Made by a program: the position numbers and the translations under genes. Source: Opitutales bacterium (GTDB taxonomy: Bacteria; Verrucomicrobiota; Verrucomicrobiia; Opitutales; Intestinicryptomonadaceae). From it: a stretch of 7,261 bases of DNA. Below are positions 1 through 5,215 of this stretch, piece by piece (position 1 is the first letter of the stretch; each line of letters opens with the position of its first letter). A model generated the notes under the pieces. The model was not told the origin of the DNA. It was given only the letters and a program-made list of their open reading frames with translations, and made no database searches. The stretch lies in NCBI GenBank assembly GCA_021641325.1, contig JAJXPD010000103.1, positions 1-7,261 of the forward strand, in the 5' to 3' direction.

Positions 1-209
1 ACTCGCTAGGGGCTACGGTAATCATCGTTTCGCACGAGCTAGCCAGCATTTTCGACATCGCCGACAGGGCGGTATTTCTTGACACCACAACCAAGACGCA
101 GTCGGCGGTGGGCTCGCCGCGCGAACTTTTGAATTCGGACAACGCAAATGTCCGCACATTTATGAATAGGGGCGTGGATCCGCGCTCCAAAGAAGGGAAG
201 TCAATATGA
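1..209 (+). CDS. ABC transporter ATP-binding protein, MlaF-like (C-terminal fragment)
   Basis: This is the last 68 codons of an ABC ATPase whose start lies before the window. The reading frame begins at base 3 and ends at TGA 207-209. Near the beginning, TVIIVSHELASIFDIADR carries the H-loop (switch) histidine, residue 11 of the fragment. This is the usual last motif of an ABC nucleotide-binding domain, after Walker B. The rest (GSPRELLNSDNANVRTFMNRG) matches the end of MlaF/Ttg2A-type ATPases, where a short 'P..L..s..p.v.qFl.G' segment closes the protein. Its stop overlaps the start of the MCE gene in an ATGA tetranucleotide, so the two are translationally coupled. By family knowledge it powers an MlaE-type permease that moves phospholipids between the membranes; that permease gene is presumably further upstream. 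The Walker A, Walker B and signature motifs lie outside the window, so the subfamily call rests mainly on the neighbours. Confidence 0.85.
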   Translation, partial: SLGATVIIVSHELASIFDIADRAVFLDTTTKTQSAVGSPRELLNSDNANVRTFMNRGVDPRSKEGKSI

Positions 210-1219
210 AAAACAACGTAAATCCCGTGGCGATAGGCATGTTTGTTATTGCCGCGTCGGTGCTGGCGGTCGCGGCGGTGATGATTTTCGGGGCGGCGAA
301 ATTCTTTGCCAAGACCGAAATGTTCGTCTCGTACTTTTCCGAGAGCGTCAACGGGCTGGACGTCGGCGCGCCGTTGAAATACAAGGGCGTTACCATCGGC
401 AAGGTGGAGCGCATAATGATAGGGCACGCGCCGAAAAGCATTCGCGAAAGCTCTGTGGCTGTCGTCTATTCTATCGACGTCGGCATGCTGAGGCGCAAGG
501 CGGGCAGCGCGGTGGGAGACTTCGACTCGTGGATTCAGGCGCAAATCGCCGACGGGCTTCGCGCAAAGCTCAACTACCAGAGCATCGTAACGGGCATGCT
601 CTACATTGAGCTTGACTTCCTCGGCGAGCCGAACGAACACTACCGCCTGCAATACAGAGGCCCGAACGCCCGCATAGAAATTCCGAGCGCGAAGTCGGGC
701 TTGGCGGAGCTTGCAAAGGCGGTCGAAAAGACAATCACGCAGATTTCGGAAATCGACTTCAAAAGCATGGGCGAAAATTTAAACGGAGTTGCCGCGAGCG
801 CAAACGCGCTAATGTCGGACCCCCACATTCAAAACGCCCCGCGCTCGCTCGGCATGCTGCTTGCCGACGCCGACAGGCTTGTCCGCAACGCCGACGCCGT
901 GGTATCCGACCCCGAAACAAAGGCGGCTCCCAAGCACCTCAACACCCTCATGCGCGACGCCGACTCTTTCGTAAAATCGGCGGAAACCGAAATGAAATCG
1001 CTGTCGGCGGCTGGGCGCGAGACCTTCTCTAACGCGGACAAAGTGCTCAAAAACGTGGATACGATAGTCGCGCCGCAGTCGCCGCTCCGCTACGAGCTGG
1101 CTGTGATGATTCGCACTCTCAATGACTCCCTCAACTCAATTTCAAACCTTACCGACTATCTCGAACGCAACCCAAGCTCGCTTTTGACGGGCAAATACAA
1201 AGGAAAATCAGATGAATAA
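206..1219 (+). CDS. MlaD/PqiB-family MCE-domain lipid-transport protein
   Basis: This 337-residue protein is the substrate-binding MCE component of an ABC lipid-transport system. It has one N-terminal membrane anchor (about residues 8-31) and no cleavable signal, so the bulk should face the periplasm. The MCE domain follows (about 38-140), with the typical GLDVGAPLKYKGVTIGKV (residues 50-67) and the late strand TGMLYIELDF. Residues 165-320 are mostly helical and include a 30-residue duplication (listed separately). Near the end, SPLRYELAVMIRTLN and DYLERNPSSLLTGK are typical of the PqiB/MlaD-like group in which a helical region lengthens the lipid tunnel. It is longer than E. coli MlaD (about 183 aa) and shorter than three-MCE PqiB, and has one MCE domain. 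The start has a good ribosome binding site (GAAGGGAAG at 192-200). Its stop lies inside the next gene (8-nt overlap). It likely forms a hexameric ring on the permease; the lipid carried cannot be read from sequence. Confidence 0.9.
   Translation: MKNNVNPVAIGMFVIAASVLAVAAVMIFGAAKFFAKTEMFVSYFSESVNGLDVGAPLKYKGVTIGKVERIMIGHAPKSIRESSVAVVYSIDVGMLRRKAGSAVGDFDSWIQAQIADGLRAKLNYQSIVTGMLYIELDFLGEPNEHYRLQYRGPNARIEIPSAKSGLAELAKAVEKTITQISEIDFKSMGENLNGVAASANALMSDPHIQNAPRSLGMLLADADRLVRNADAVVSDPETKAAPKHLNTLMRDADSFVKSAETEMKSLSAAGRETFSNADKVLKNVDTIVAPQSPLRYELAVMIRTLNDSLNSISNLTDYLERNPSSLLTGKYKGKSDE
815..994 (+). repeat. Two-copy 30-residue tandem repeat in the MCE protein
   Basis: Within the helical C-terminal part of the MCE protein, residues 204-233 and 234-263 align without gaps. 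Both begin SDP, share AP at repeat positions 8-9, and share the core DAD plus a following V and A. I count 12 identical residues of 30, with several conservative changes (R/K, L/M, D/E). The DNA copies have diverged, so this is an old protein-level duplication and not a recent DNA repeat. It probably lengthens a helical barrel or tunnel. Confidence 0.6.
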
Positions 1220-1808
1220 GACATTCCGAAAAGCCCTGCCGCTTTTGCTTTTGCCGATGCTTGCGTCGTGCTTCGGCGGATTCCTCGAACCGCAAAAGGA
1301 CGAAACCGTGTTCTACATAATGCGCGCCCGCCCCGTGGAAAAGGTCGCCGTGGCGGAACGCACGCCCATCAACCTCATGCCCATTACGATTCCCTCGTAC
1401 ATGAACCGCAACCAGATTGTGTCGGCGGGCAAGGGCGGAATGGTGTCGATGTCGGAGTTCGACAGATGGGCGGAGTCCGCGCAGAGCGGGCTTACGCGCG
1501 TGCTCGCCGAGGACATTTCCGCCACTTCCGAAAACCTCGACATCTACGCATACCCGAACCTTTCGCACGGCGCGTTCAACCTGAAAATCATAGTCCACGA
1601 CTGCATCGGAACGCTCGGCGGCAACTTGGTTTTCAAGGGCAAGTGGCAGCTCGATTCTGCGGCGTCGAAGCTTAAAATCGCGCGGGATTTTTCGTTTAAA
1701 ACGCCCTGCGGCGAAACAAACGCCTCGTATGTGGAGTCTATAAACGAAAGCGCGGCGAAACTCGCGGCGGACATCGCAAAGACAATTTCAAGCAACAAGG
1801 AAAAATAA
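1212..1808 (+). CDS. PqiC-type ABC transport auxiliary lipoprotein
   Basis: This 198-residue lipoprotein is the accessory component of the MCE transport system. The N-terminus is a lipoprotein signal: basic residues K3, R6 and K7, a hydrophobic stretch 8-18, and lipobox L17-A18-S19-C20. Cys20 would be the acylated residue. Residue +2 is Phe, not Asp, which by the enterobacterial Lol rule favours the outer membrane. The mature part matches the PqiC/DUF330 auxiliary family: an early VFYIMRARP strand, then LMPITIPSYMNRNQIV (about 55-70) and the hallmark SEFDRWAESAQSGLTRVLAEDI (81-102), followed by mixed strands and a C-terminal helix. The length is typical. The start codon lies 5 nt before the MCE stop, with a ribosome binding site AAGGAAA near 1200-1206. 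By family knowledge it docks the MCE tunnel to the outer membrane. Paralogous systems exist, so I give no gene symbol. Confidence 0.85.
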   Translation: MNKTFRKALPLLLLPMLASCFGGFLEPQKDETVFYIMRARPVEKVAVAERTPINLMPITIPSYMNRNQIVSAGKGGMVSMSEFDRWAESAQSGLTRVLAEDISATSENLDIYAYPNLSHGAFNLKIIVHDCIGTLGGNLVFKGKWQLDSAASKLKIARDFSFKTPCGETNASYVESINESAAKLAADIAKTISSNKEK

Positions 1809-1809
1809 T

Positions 1810-2715
1810 ATGAAAACAGGATTATTGTTCTCTGGTCAGGGCGCGCAAAGCGTCGGAATGGCGAAATCGCTGTACGAAAACTACGCCTCCGTCAAGGAGC
1901 TGTTCAACTGCGCCGACGACACACTCGGCTTCAAACTTTCGCAAATCTGCTTCGAAGGTCCGATGGCGGAACTTACAAAAACAAGCGTCTGCCAGCCCGC
2001 GCTCTATGTCCACGGAATCGCCGTGGTCAAAGTGCTCGAAGAACGCGGAATGCTGGGCAACGTCGTCGCCGCGCTGGGTCTTTCGCTCGGCGAGCTTACC
2101 GCGCACGCAATCGCGGGGACGTATTCGTTCGAGGACGGGCTGAAAATCGTCGCCGAACGCGGACGCCTCATGCAGGAGGCATGCGACGCCACAAAGGGCG
2201 CAATGGCGAGCCTCATCGGCGGCACGCAGGAAAAGGTCGAGGGCTACTGCCGCGAATTCGACATCGACATGTCTAACCTCAACTGCCCCGGGCAAATCGT
2301 GATTTCGGGCGACGCCGAAAATGTCGCCCGCGCGGTCGAAGCCGCCAAGGAGCGCAAGGATTTTAAAATGGTAGTTCCGCTGAAAGTGGCGGGCGCGTAC
2401 CACAGCAGACTCATGAAGCCCGCGCGGGACGCCTTCGAAAAATACCTCGAAAAATTCGAATTCAAGACGCCGAAAATCGCCGTCTTCACGAACGTCGTCG
2501 GCTCGCGCGTAAGCGACCCCGCCGACATCAAGGCGAACCTCGTAAAGCAGATAACAAGCACGGTGCGCTGGGCTGACTGCGTCGAGGCGTCGGCGAAACT
2601 TGGCGTGGAGCAGTTCTACGAATGCGGCCCCGGCGGGGTTCTTGCGGGCATGATGAAACGCATAAACAGAGACTACCCGATTCGCTCGTTCGCTGAAATC
2701 CGCGACTTTGAATAG
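1810..2715 (+). CDS. fabD: Malonyl-CoA:ACP transacylase (FabD)
   Basis: This 301-residue cytoplasmic enzyme transfers malonyl from CoA to acyl carrier protein, supplying the extender for type II fatty-acid synthesis. The length is normal (E. coli 309). The motifs are in order: GQGAQ (9-13) forming part of the oxyanion hole, GLSLGE (90-95) with nucleophile Ser92, Arg117 in AERGRLMQ for the malonyl carboxylate, GAYHS with catalytic His198, and Gln247 in LVKQITSTVRW. These match Ser92, Arg117, His201 and Gln250 of E. coli FabD. The nucleophile elbow has Leu91 where E. coli has His. The start lies one base after the lipoprotein stop with AAGGA about 8 nt upstream, so it is probably translated from the lipid-transport transcript. 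No fabH, fabG or acpP neighbours are seen. A strong terminator follows, so it is the last gene of its unit. Confidence 0.96.
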   Translation: MKTGLLFSGQGAQSVGMAKSLYENYASVKELFNCADDTLGFKLSQICFEGPMAELTKTSVCQPALYVHGIAVVKVLEERGMLGNVVAALGLSLGELTAHAIAGTYSFEDGLKIVAERGRLMQEACDATKGAMASLIGGTQEKVEGYCREFDIDMSNLNCPGQIVISGDAENVARAVEAAKERKDFKMVVPLKVAGAYHSRLMKPARDAFEKYLEKFEFKTPKIAVFTNVVGSRVSDPADIKANLVKQITSTVRWADCVEASAKLGVEQFYECGPGGVLAGMMKRINRDYPIRSFAEIRDFE

Positions 2716-2741
2716 GCAATCCCTCCGCACTTCTTTCCCTC

Positions 2742-2770
2742 AAAACCCGCGCATATGCGCGGGTTTTTTT
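2742..2770 (+). terminator. Intrinsic terminator after fabD
   Basis: A 7-bp G+C stem (CCCGCGC 2746-2752 / GCGCGGG 2757-2763) with an ATAT loop is followed by seven T (2764-2770). Four A before the stem pair with the first four T, making a 26-nt perfect palindrome at 2742-2767. It lies 26 nt after the fabD stop and points in the fabD direction. In reverse it has only four T, so it would be weaker. Confidence 0.9.
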
Positions 2771-2945
2771 GTTTGCGCTCGCCGTGCGAGACAAAGCGCG
2801 GAAGTCGGCCTTCCCGTTGGATTGGTAGTCTGTTTTGTTTCGCACTGTTTGCGGCTTTTCGCAATTTTCCCGCGTCTACACGCGAATGCGTTTTGGGGGA
2901 GTAGGGGGAAACGTTTTTGCCGGCATGCGGCGTTTCGCGCGGGCA
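2771..2945. other. Intergenic gap between two convergent terminators
   Basis: These 175 bases lie between the fabD and rpmG terminators. Open frames cross them, but none has a convincing ribosome binding site or a recognisable protein, and their translations are rich in Arg and Phe with no motif. Small hairpins are possible, for example CTCGC-CGT-GCGAG at about 2778-2790. I see no tRNA shape, promoter pair or repeat array. It appears to be a non-coding spacer. Confidence 0.5.
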
Positions 2946-2946
2946 C

Positions 2947-2974
2947 AAAAAAACCCGCGTTTTAAGCGCGGGTT
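2947..2974 (-). terminator. Intrinsic terminator after rpmG
   Basis: Read on the minus strand, an 8-bp stem AACCCGCG / CGCGGGTT (plus-strand arms 2967-2974 and 2952-2959) encloses a 7-nt loop. It continues into further T (A run 2947-2951 on the plus strand). It begins 7 nt after the rpmG stop. The core stem CCCGCG/CGCGGG is the same as that of the fabD terminator facing it. Confidence 0.85.
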
Positions 2975-2981
2975 AAAAAAA

Positions 2982-3155
2982 CTATTTCTTGATTTCCTTG
3001 TGAAGCGTTCTGCGTTTGAGCGAAGGATTGTACTTCATCTTTTCAACCTTCTTGCCGTCGGGCTTGCGCGGGTTGCGCGTAGTCATATAGCGCGAAGGGG
3101 ATTTGCCTTCTTTGCGTGCTTCTGTGCATTCGATGATAACGATTTCTCTGGGCAT
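2982..3155 (-). CDS. rpmG: 50S ribosomal protein bL33
   Basis: This 57-residue small basic protein starts at ATG 3155-3153 and ends at TAG 2984-2982. It reads [20 protein letters not shown], then [10 protein letters not shown], and ends with [17 protein letters not shown]. This matches bL33: the Y-TT-N core, the 'KKYNP.L+R.T.H+E.K' end and the usual 50-57 residue length. bL33 sits near the E site of the large subunit. Only one cysteine (Cys10) is present, so this is the zinc-free (C-minus) form without the paired CxxC knuckles. AAAAGG at 3168-3163 lies 7 nt before the start. It has its own putative promoter and terminator, and stands alone without rpmB. The gene is short but the match is clear. 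Confidence 0.93.
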   Translation of the reverse strand: MPREIVIIECTEARKEGKSPSRYMTTRNPRKPDGKKVEKMKYNPSLKRRTLHKEIKK

Positions 3156-3195
3156 AAATTTACCTTTTCTGTCTGATTTTTAAAATATCTTTCGC

Positions 3196-3224
3196 ATATT
3201 GCCGAAAACCCGCGAGTCTTTCAA
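3196..3224 (-). promoter_or_regulatory. Putative sigma70-type promoter of rpmG
   Basis: On the minus strand, TTGAAA (3224-3219, 5 of 6 to the -35 consensus) is separated by 17 nt from CAATAT (3201-3196, only 3 of 6 to the -10). It lies about 40 nt before the rpmG start and downstream of the dapF terminator, where a promoter is needed. The -10 match is poor, so this is tentative. Confidence 0.35.
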
Positions 3225-3264
3225 GCTAAATTTTTCGCAAATTTCCGAAAAACACGCGGCTTCC

Positions 3265-3292
3265 AAAAACCGCCCTCCGTTTCCGAAAGGCG
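3265..3292 (-). terminator. Intrinsic terminator after dapF
   Basis: On the minus strand, 3292 to 3271 can fold into a 9-bp stem (CGCCUUUCG with CGGAGGGCG, including two G-U pairs) capped by a GAAA tetraloop. One G and then five T (3269-3265) follow. It begins 10 nt after the dapF stop. The position, stable loop and T run support a terminator that separates dapF from rpmG. Confidence 0.65.
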
Positions 3293-3302
3293 TTTTGCAC
3301 GC

Positions 3303-4160
3303 TCAAAGCGGAACGCTCTGCGAGAGCACTTCGGGCGACATCTCGTAGACGCCGACGGGCGTTGCGGGGCCGGTCATTGTAATCGAGAAGTCGGGGGCGA
3401 TTTTAATGGAGAGGTCGCCGCCCTCCATGTGCACGGTGATGTCGCCGTCGCAAAGTCCGAGCTTGTGGGCGACCGACGCCGCCGCGCTCGAGCTGCTGCC
3501 CGACGCGAGCGTGTATCCCGCGCCGCGCTCCCAAATTTCGATTTTGATGTTGTTGCGGTCGAGCACCTGCAAGAACTGCACGTTTGTGCGGTTCGGGAAA
3601 AGCGATGTCATGTTTTCGATTTTCGGTCCGAGCCTGTGCGCGATTTCCGACGAAACGCTGTCCATCGGAAGCACGCAGTGGGGATTCCCGACCGTCGCGC
3701 AGCAGTATTTGTATTTCCGTCCGTCGATTTCGAACTCTTTGTTCACCACTTCGCCCGTCGCGCCGAGCACGGGGATTTTCGCGGCGTCGAAGCTCACATG
3801 CCCCATTTCGACCGTAATCGAATTTCCGCCCTTCGAAACGACGCATTTTACGACGCCGCCGAGGGTGTCAACCGTAAAGGGAACGTCCTCCTTCACGCGC
3901 TTAGTGTCGAAGAGGTAGCGCGAGAAAATGCGAAGCCCGTTGCCGCTTTTTTCGGCTTCGGAGGCGTCGGGGTTGAGGATTCTCAGCTTGAAGTCGGCCT
4001 TGTCCGACTTTTCGGGCCCGAAGAGTATTCCGTCGGAGCCGAGACCGAAATTGCGGTGGCAGATTTTCACGACGTCGATGCCTTCGGGCATTTCGGGGCA
4101 GTCGAGCGGGTCGAGCACCAGATAGTCGTTGCCGAGTGCGTGGTATTTGGAGAATTTCAT
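3303..4160 (-). CDS. dapF: Diaminopimelate epimerase homologue with Ser at both catalytic Cys positions
   Basis: This 285-residue protein belongs to the DapF fold family, which interconverts LL- and meso-diaminopimelate for lysine and peptidoglycan. Length and motifs are typical: KYHALGNDYLVLDP (6-18) with Asn11, RNFGLGSDGILF (36-47), LNPDASEAEKSGNGLRIFSR (62-81), VGNPHCV (157-163), RTNVQFLQV (191-199) and WERGAGYTLASGSSSSAA (210-227). The substrate-binding Asn, Glu211 and Arg212 are kept. The two catalytic cysteines (Cys73 and Cys217 in Haemophilus influenzae) are Ser72 (AGC) and Ser220 (TCG) here. The reading frame extends 41 codons further upstream, but homology begins at Met42 of that frame, ATG 4160-4158, so I chose this start. 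No clear ribosome binding site precedes it, and a possible promoter suggests a nearly leaderless mRNA. It could be a working epimerase of a serine subfamily, or a related racemase or epimerase with another substrate. Family membership is firm; the reaction is less so. Confidence 0.85.
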   Translation of the reverse strand: MKFSKYHALGNDYLVLDPLDCPEMPEGIDVVKICHRNFGLGSDGILFGPEKSDKADFKLRILNPDASEAEKSGNGLRIFSRYLFDTKRVKEDVPFTVDTLGGVVKCVVSKGGNSITVEMGHVSFDAAKIPVLGATGEVVNKEFEIDGRKYKYCCATVGNPHCVLPMDSVSSEIAHRLGPKIENMTSLFPNRTNVQFLQVLDRNNIKIEIWERGAGYTLASGSSSSAAASVAHKLGLCDGDITVHMEGGDLSIKIAPDFSITMTGPATPVGVYEMSPEVLSQSVPL

Positions 4161-4171
4161 AATGCGTGCAA

Positions 4172-4199
4172 GTTGTACTTTGCCGCCGCCCGATTTCAA
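4172..4199 (-). promoter_or_regulatory. Putative promoter of dapF
   Basis: On the minus strand, TTGAAA (4199-4194) and TACAAC (4177-4172, 4 of 6 to TATAAT) are spaced by 16 nt. Transcription would begin near 4165, only about 5 nt before the dapF ATG. This fits the absence of a ribosome binding site there. It is a consensus match only. Confidence 0.35.
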
Positions 4200-4225
4200 G
4201 AATTTTTTTGCGCCCCGCGAATTAT

Positions 4226-4253
4226 TTGACACGCCCGAAAAATCTGCTTTCAT
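4226..4253 (+). promoter_or_regulatory. Putative promoter of the biotin operon
   Basis: A perfect -35 TTGACA (4226-4231) is followed after 16 nt by TTTCAT (4248-4253, 4 of 6 to the -10). Transcription would begin near 4260, about 8 nt before the bioB ATG. The dapF promoter candidate lies back to back with it, the two -35 boxes being 26 nt apart. I see no inverted repeat resembling the BirA operator (TTGTAAACC and its complement). Confidence 0.4.
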
Positions 4254-4267
4254 GGCGGATTTTGAAT

Positions 4268-5215
4268 ATGGAATTATCCGCAAAAATCATAAACGGCGGA
4301 CGGCTTTCGCGCGAGGAGGCCGAGTCGCTTCCCTCAAAATACGCGCTCGACGAGCTCTGCGCGGCGGCGGACGAGGTGCGGACGCATTTTCTCGGCCGTT
4401 ATGTCGATACATGCTCCATAATGAACGCGCGTTCGGGCAGATGCTCCGAGAACTGCAAGTGGTGCGCGCAGTCGGCGCATTACTCCACGGGCTGCGGCGT
4501 GTACGACTACGTTTCCGCCGACGACGCCCTCGAACACGCCGAATTTTTCAAAAAGCGCGGCGTGCGCCGCTTTTCGCTCGTAACCAGCGGGCGCAGCGTG
4601 TCGGACGCCGACCTGCAAAAGCTCTGCGACGCTTTCGAAAAAATGCGCGACACGGGCGGAATAGAGCTTTGCGGCTCGTTCGGACTTCTCACAAAGCCGC
4701 AGTTCGAGCGGCTCGCGGCGGCGGGAATGACGCGCTTCCACTGCAATCTCGAAACCGCGCCGTCGTACTTTCCCAAACTCTGCACGACGCACACGATTGA
4801 AGACAAAATAGCCTCAATCGGCGCGGCGCGTTCGGCGGGGCTTAGCATTTGCAGCGGCGGAATCATCGGAATGGGCGAGTCTTTCGCCCAGCGAGTCGAG
4901 CTTGCCGATACCCTCGCGAAGCTCGATGTGGACTCCATTCCCATGAACATTTTGCAGCCCATAAAAGGCACTCCGCTCGAAAACACCCCGCCGCTTCCGA
5001 CCGACGAAATCCTGCTTGCGTTCGCCGTGTTCAGGCTGATGAACCCGCGCGCGCATATCCGCTTTGCTGGCGGGAGGGCTGCAATCCGCGGCGTTCAGGA
5101 GCGCGCGCTCCGCTCGGGCGTAAGCGCAATCCTCATGGGCGACATGCTCACAACGGTGGGGTCGTCGCTCGATTCCGACTTCAAGATGCTCGACAGGCTC
5201 GGCTATGAATATTGA
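4268..5215 (+). CDS. bioB: Biotin synthase (BioB), radical SAM, variant auxiliary-cluster ligands
   Basis: This 315-residue radical SAM enzyme inserts sulfur into dethiobiotin to make biotin. SGRCSENCKWCAQSAHY holds the CxxxCxxC motif (Cys59, Cys63, Cys66) for the [4Fe-4S]/SAM cluster. Later motifs are IELCGSFGLL (Cys135), HCNLETAPSYFPKLCTTHT, SICSGGIIGMGE (Cys195), IPMNILQPIKGTPLE and HIRFAGGR (Arg265). Aligned to E. coli BioB, Cys128, Cys188 and Arg260 of the [2Fe-2S] site are kept as Cys135, Cys195 and Arg265. Cys97 is Ser103 (RRFSLVTSGR), and an extra Cys49 lies ten residues before the motif. The frame opens earlier, at 4166, but homology begins with MELSAKIINGGRLSREEAESL, and GGCGG lies 9 nt before ATG 4268. 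The protein is about 30 residues shorter than E. coli BioB. bioA overlaps its end by 11 nt. The biotin synthase call is firm because of the adjoining bioA and bioF. Confidence 0.94.
   Translation: MELSAKIINGGRLSREEAESLPSKYALDELCAAADEVRTHFLGRYVDTCSIMNARSGRCSENCKWCAQSAHYSTGCGVYDYVSADDALEHAEFFKKRGVRRFSLVTSGRSVSDADLQKLCDAFEKMRDTGGIELCGSFGLLTKPQFERLAAAGMTRFHCNLETAPSYFPKLCTTHTIEDKIASIGAARSAGLSICSGGIIGMGESFAQRVELADTLAKLDVDSIPMNILQPIKGTPLENTPPLPTDEILLAFAVFRLMNPRAHIRFAGGRAAIRGVQERALRSGVSAILMGDMLTTVGSSLDSDFKMLDRLGYEY

Noticed and set aside
1822..2730. 302-codon open frame on the minus strand opposite fabD
   Set aside because: fabD has all active-site motifs. The antisense frame is rich in Arg, Val, His and Ala with no family motif, as expected from G+C-rich third positions.
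2771..2945. Possible small RNA or tRNA between the convergent terminators
   Set aside because: I found no cloverleaf, no TTCGA-type loop and no promoter pair; only short chance hairpins.
2708..2965. 85-codon plus-strand frame across the fabD-rpmG gap
   Set aside because: It crosses both terminators, overlaps the end of fabD, and has no ribosome binding site or recognisable motif.
3945..3952. A6G run in dapF as a programmed -1 frameshift site
   Set aside because: The zero frame is GAA AAA AGC, not in the X XXY YYZ register, and the frame continues normally through the remaining DapF motifs.
3429..4229. 266-codon open frame on the plus strand opposite dapF
   Set aside because: It is antisense to a clear DapF-family gene, with no motifs and shadow-type composition.
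4166..4267. Upstream in-frame extension of bioB by 34 codons
   Set aside because: The extension (MQVVLCRRP...) is the antisense of dapF upstream sequence and has no BioB similarity. ATG 4268 fits the family start.
4161..4283. Upstream in-frame extension of dapF by 41 codons
   Set aside because: The extra residues do not resemble DapF and would run through the bioB promoter region. The family begins at MKFSKYHALGND.
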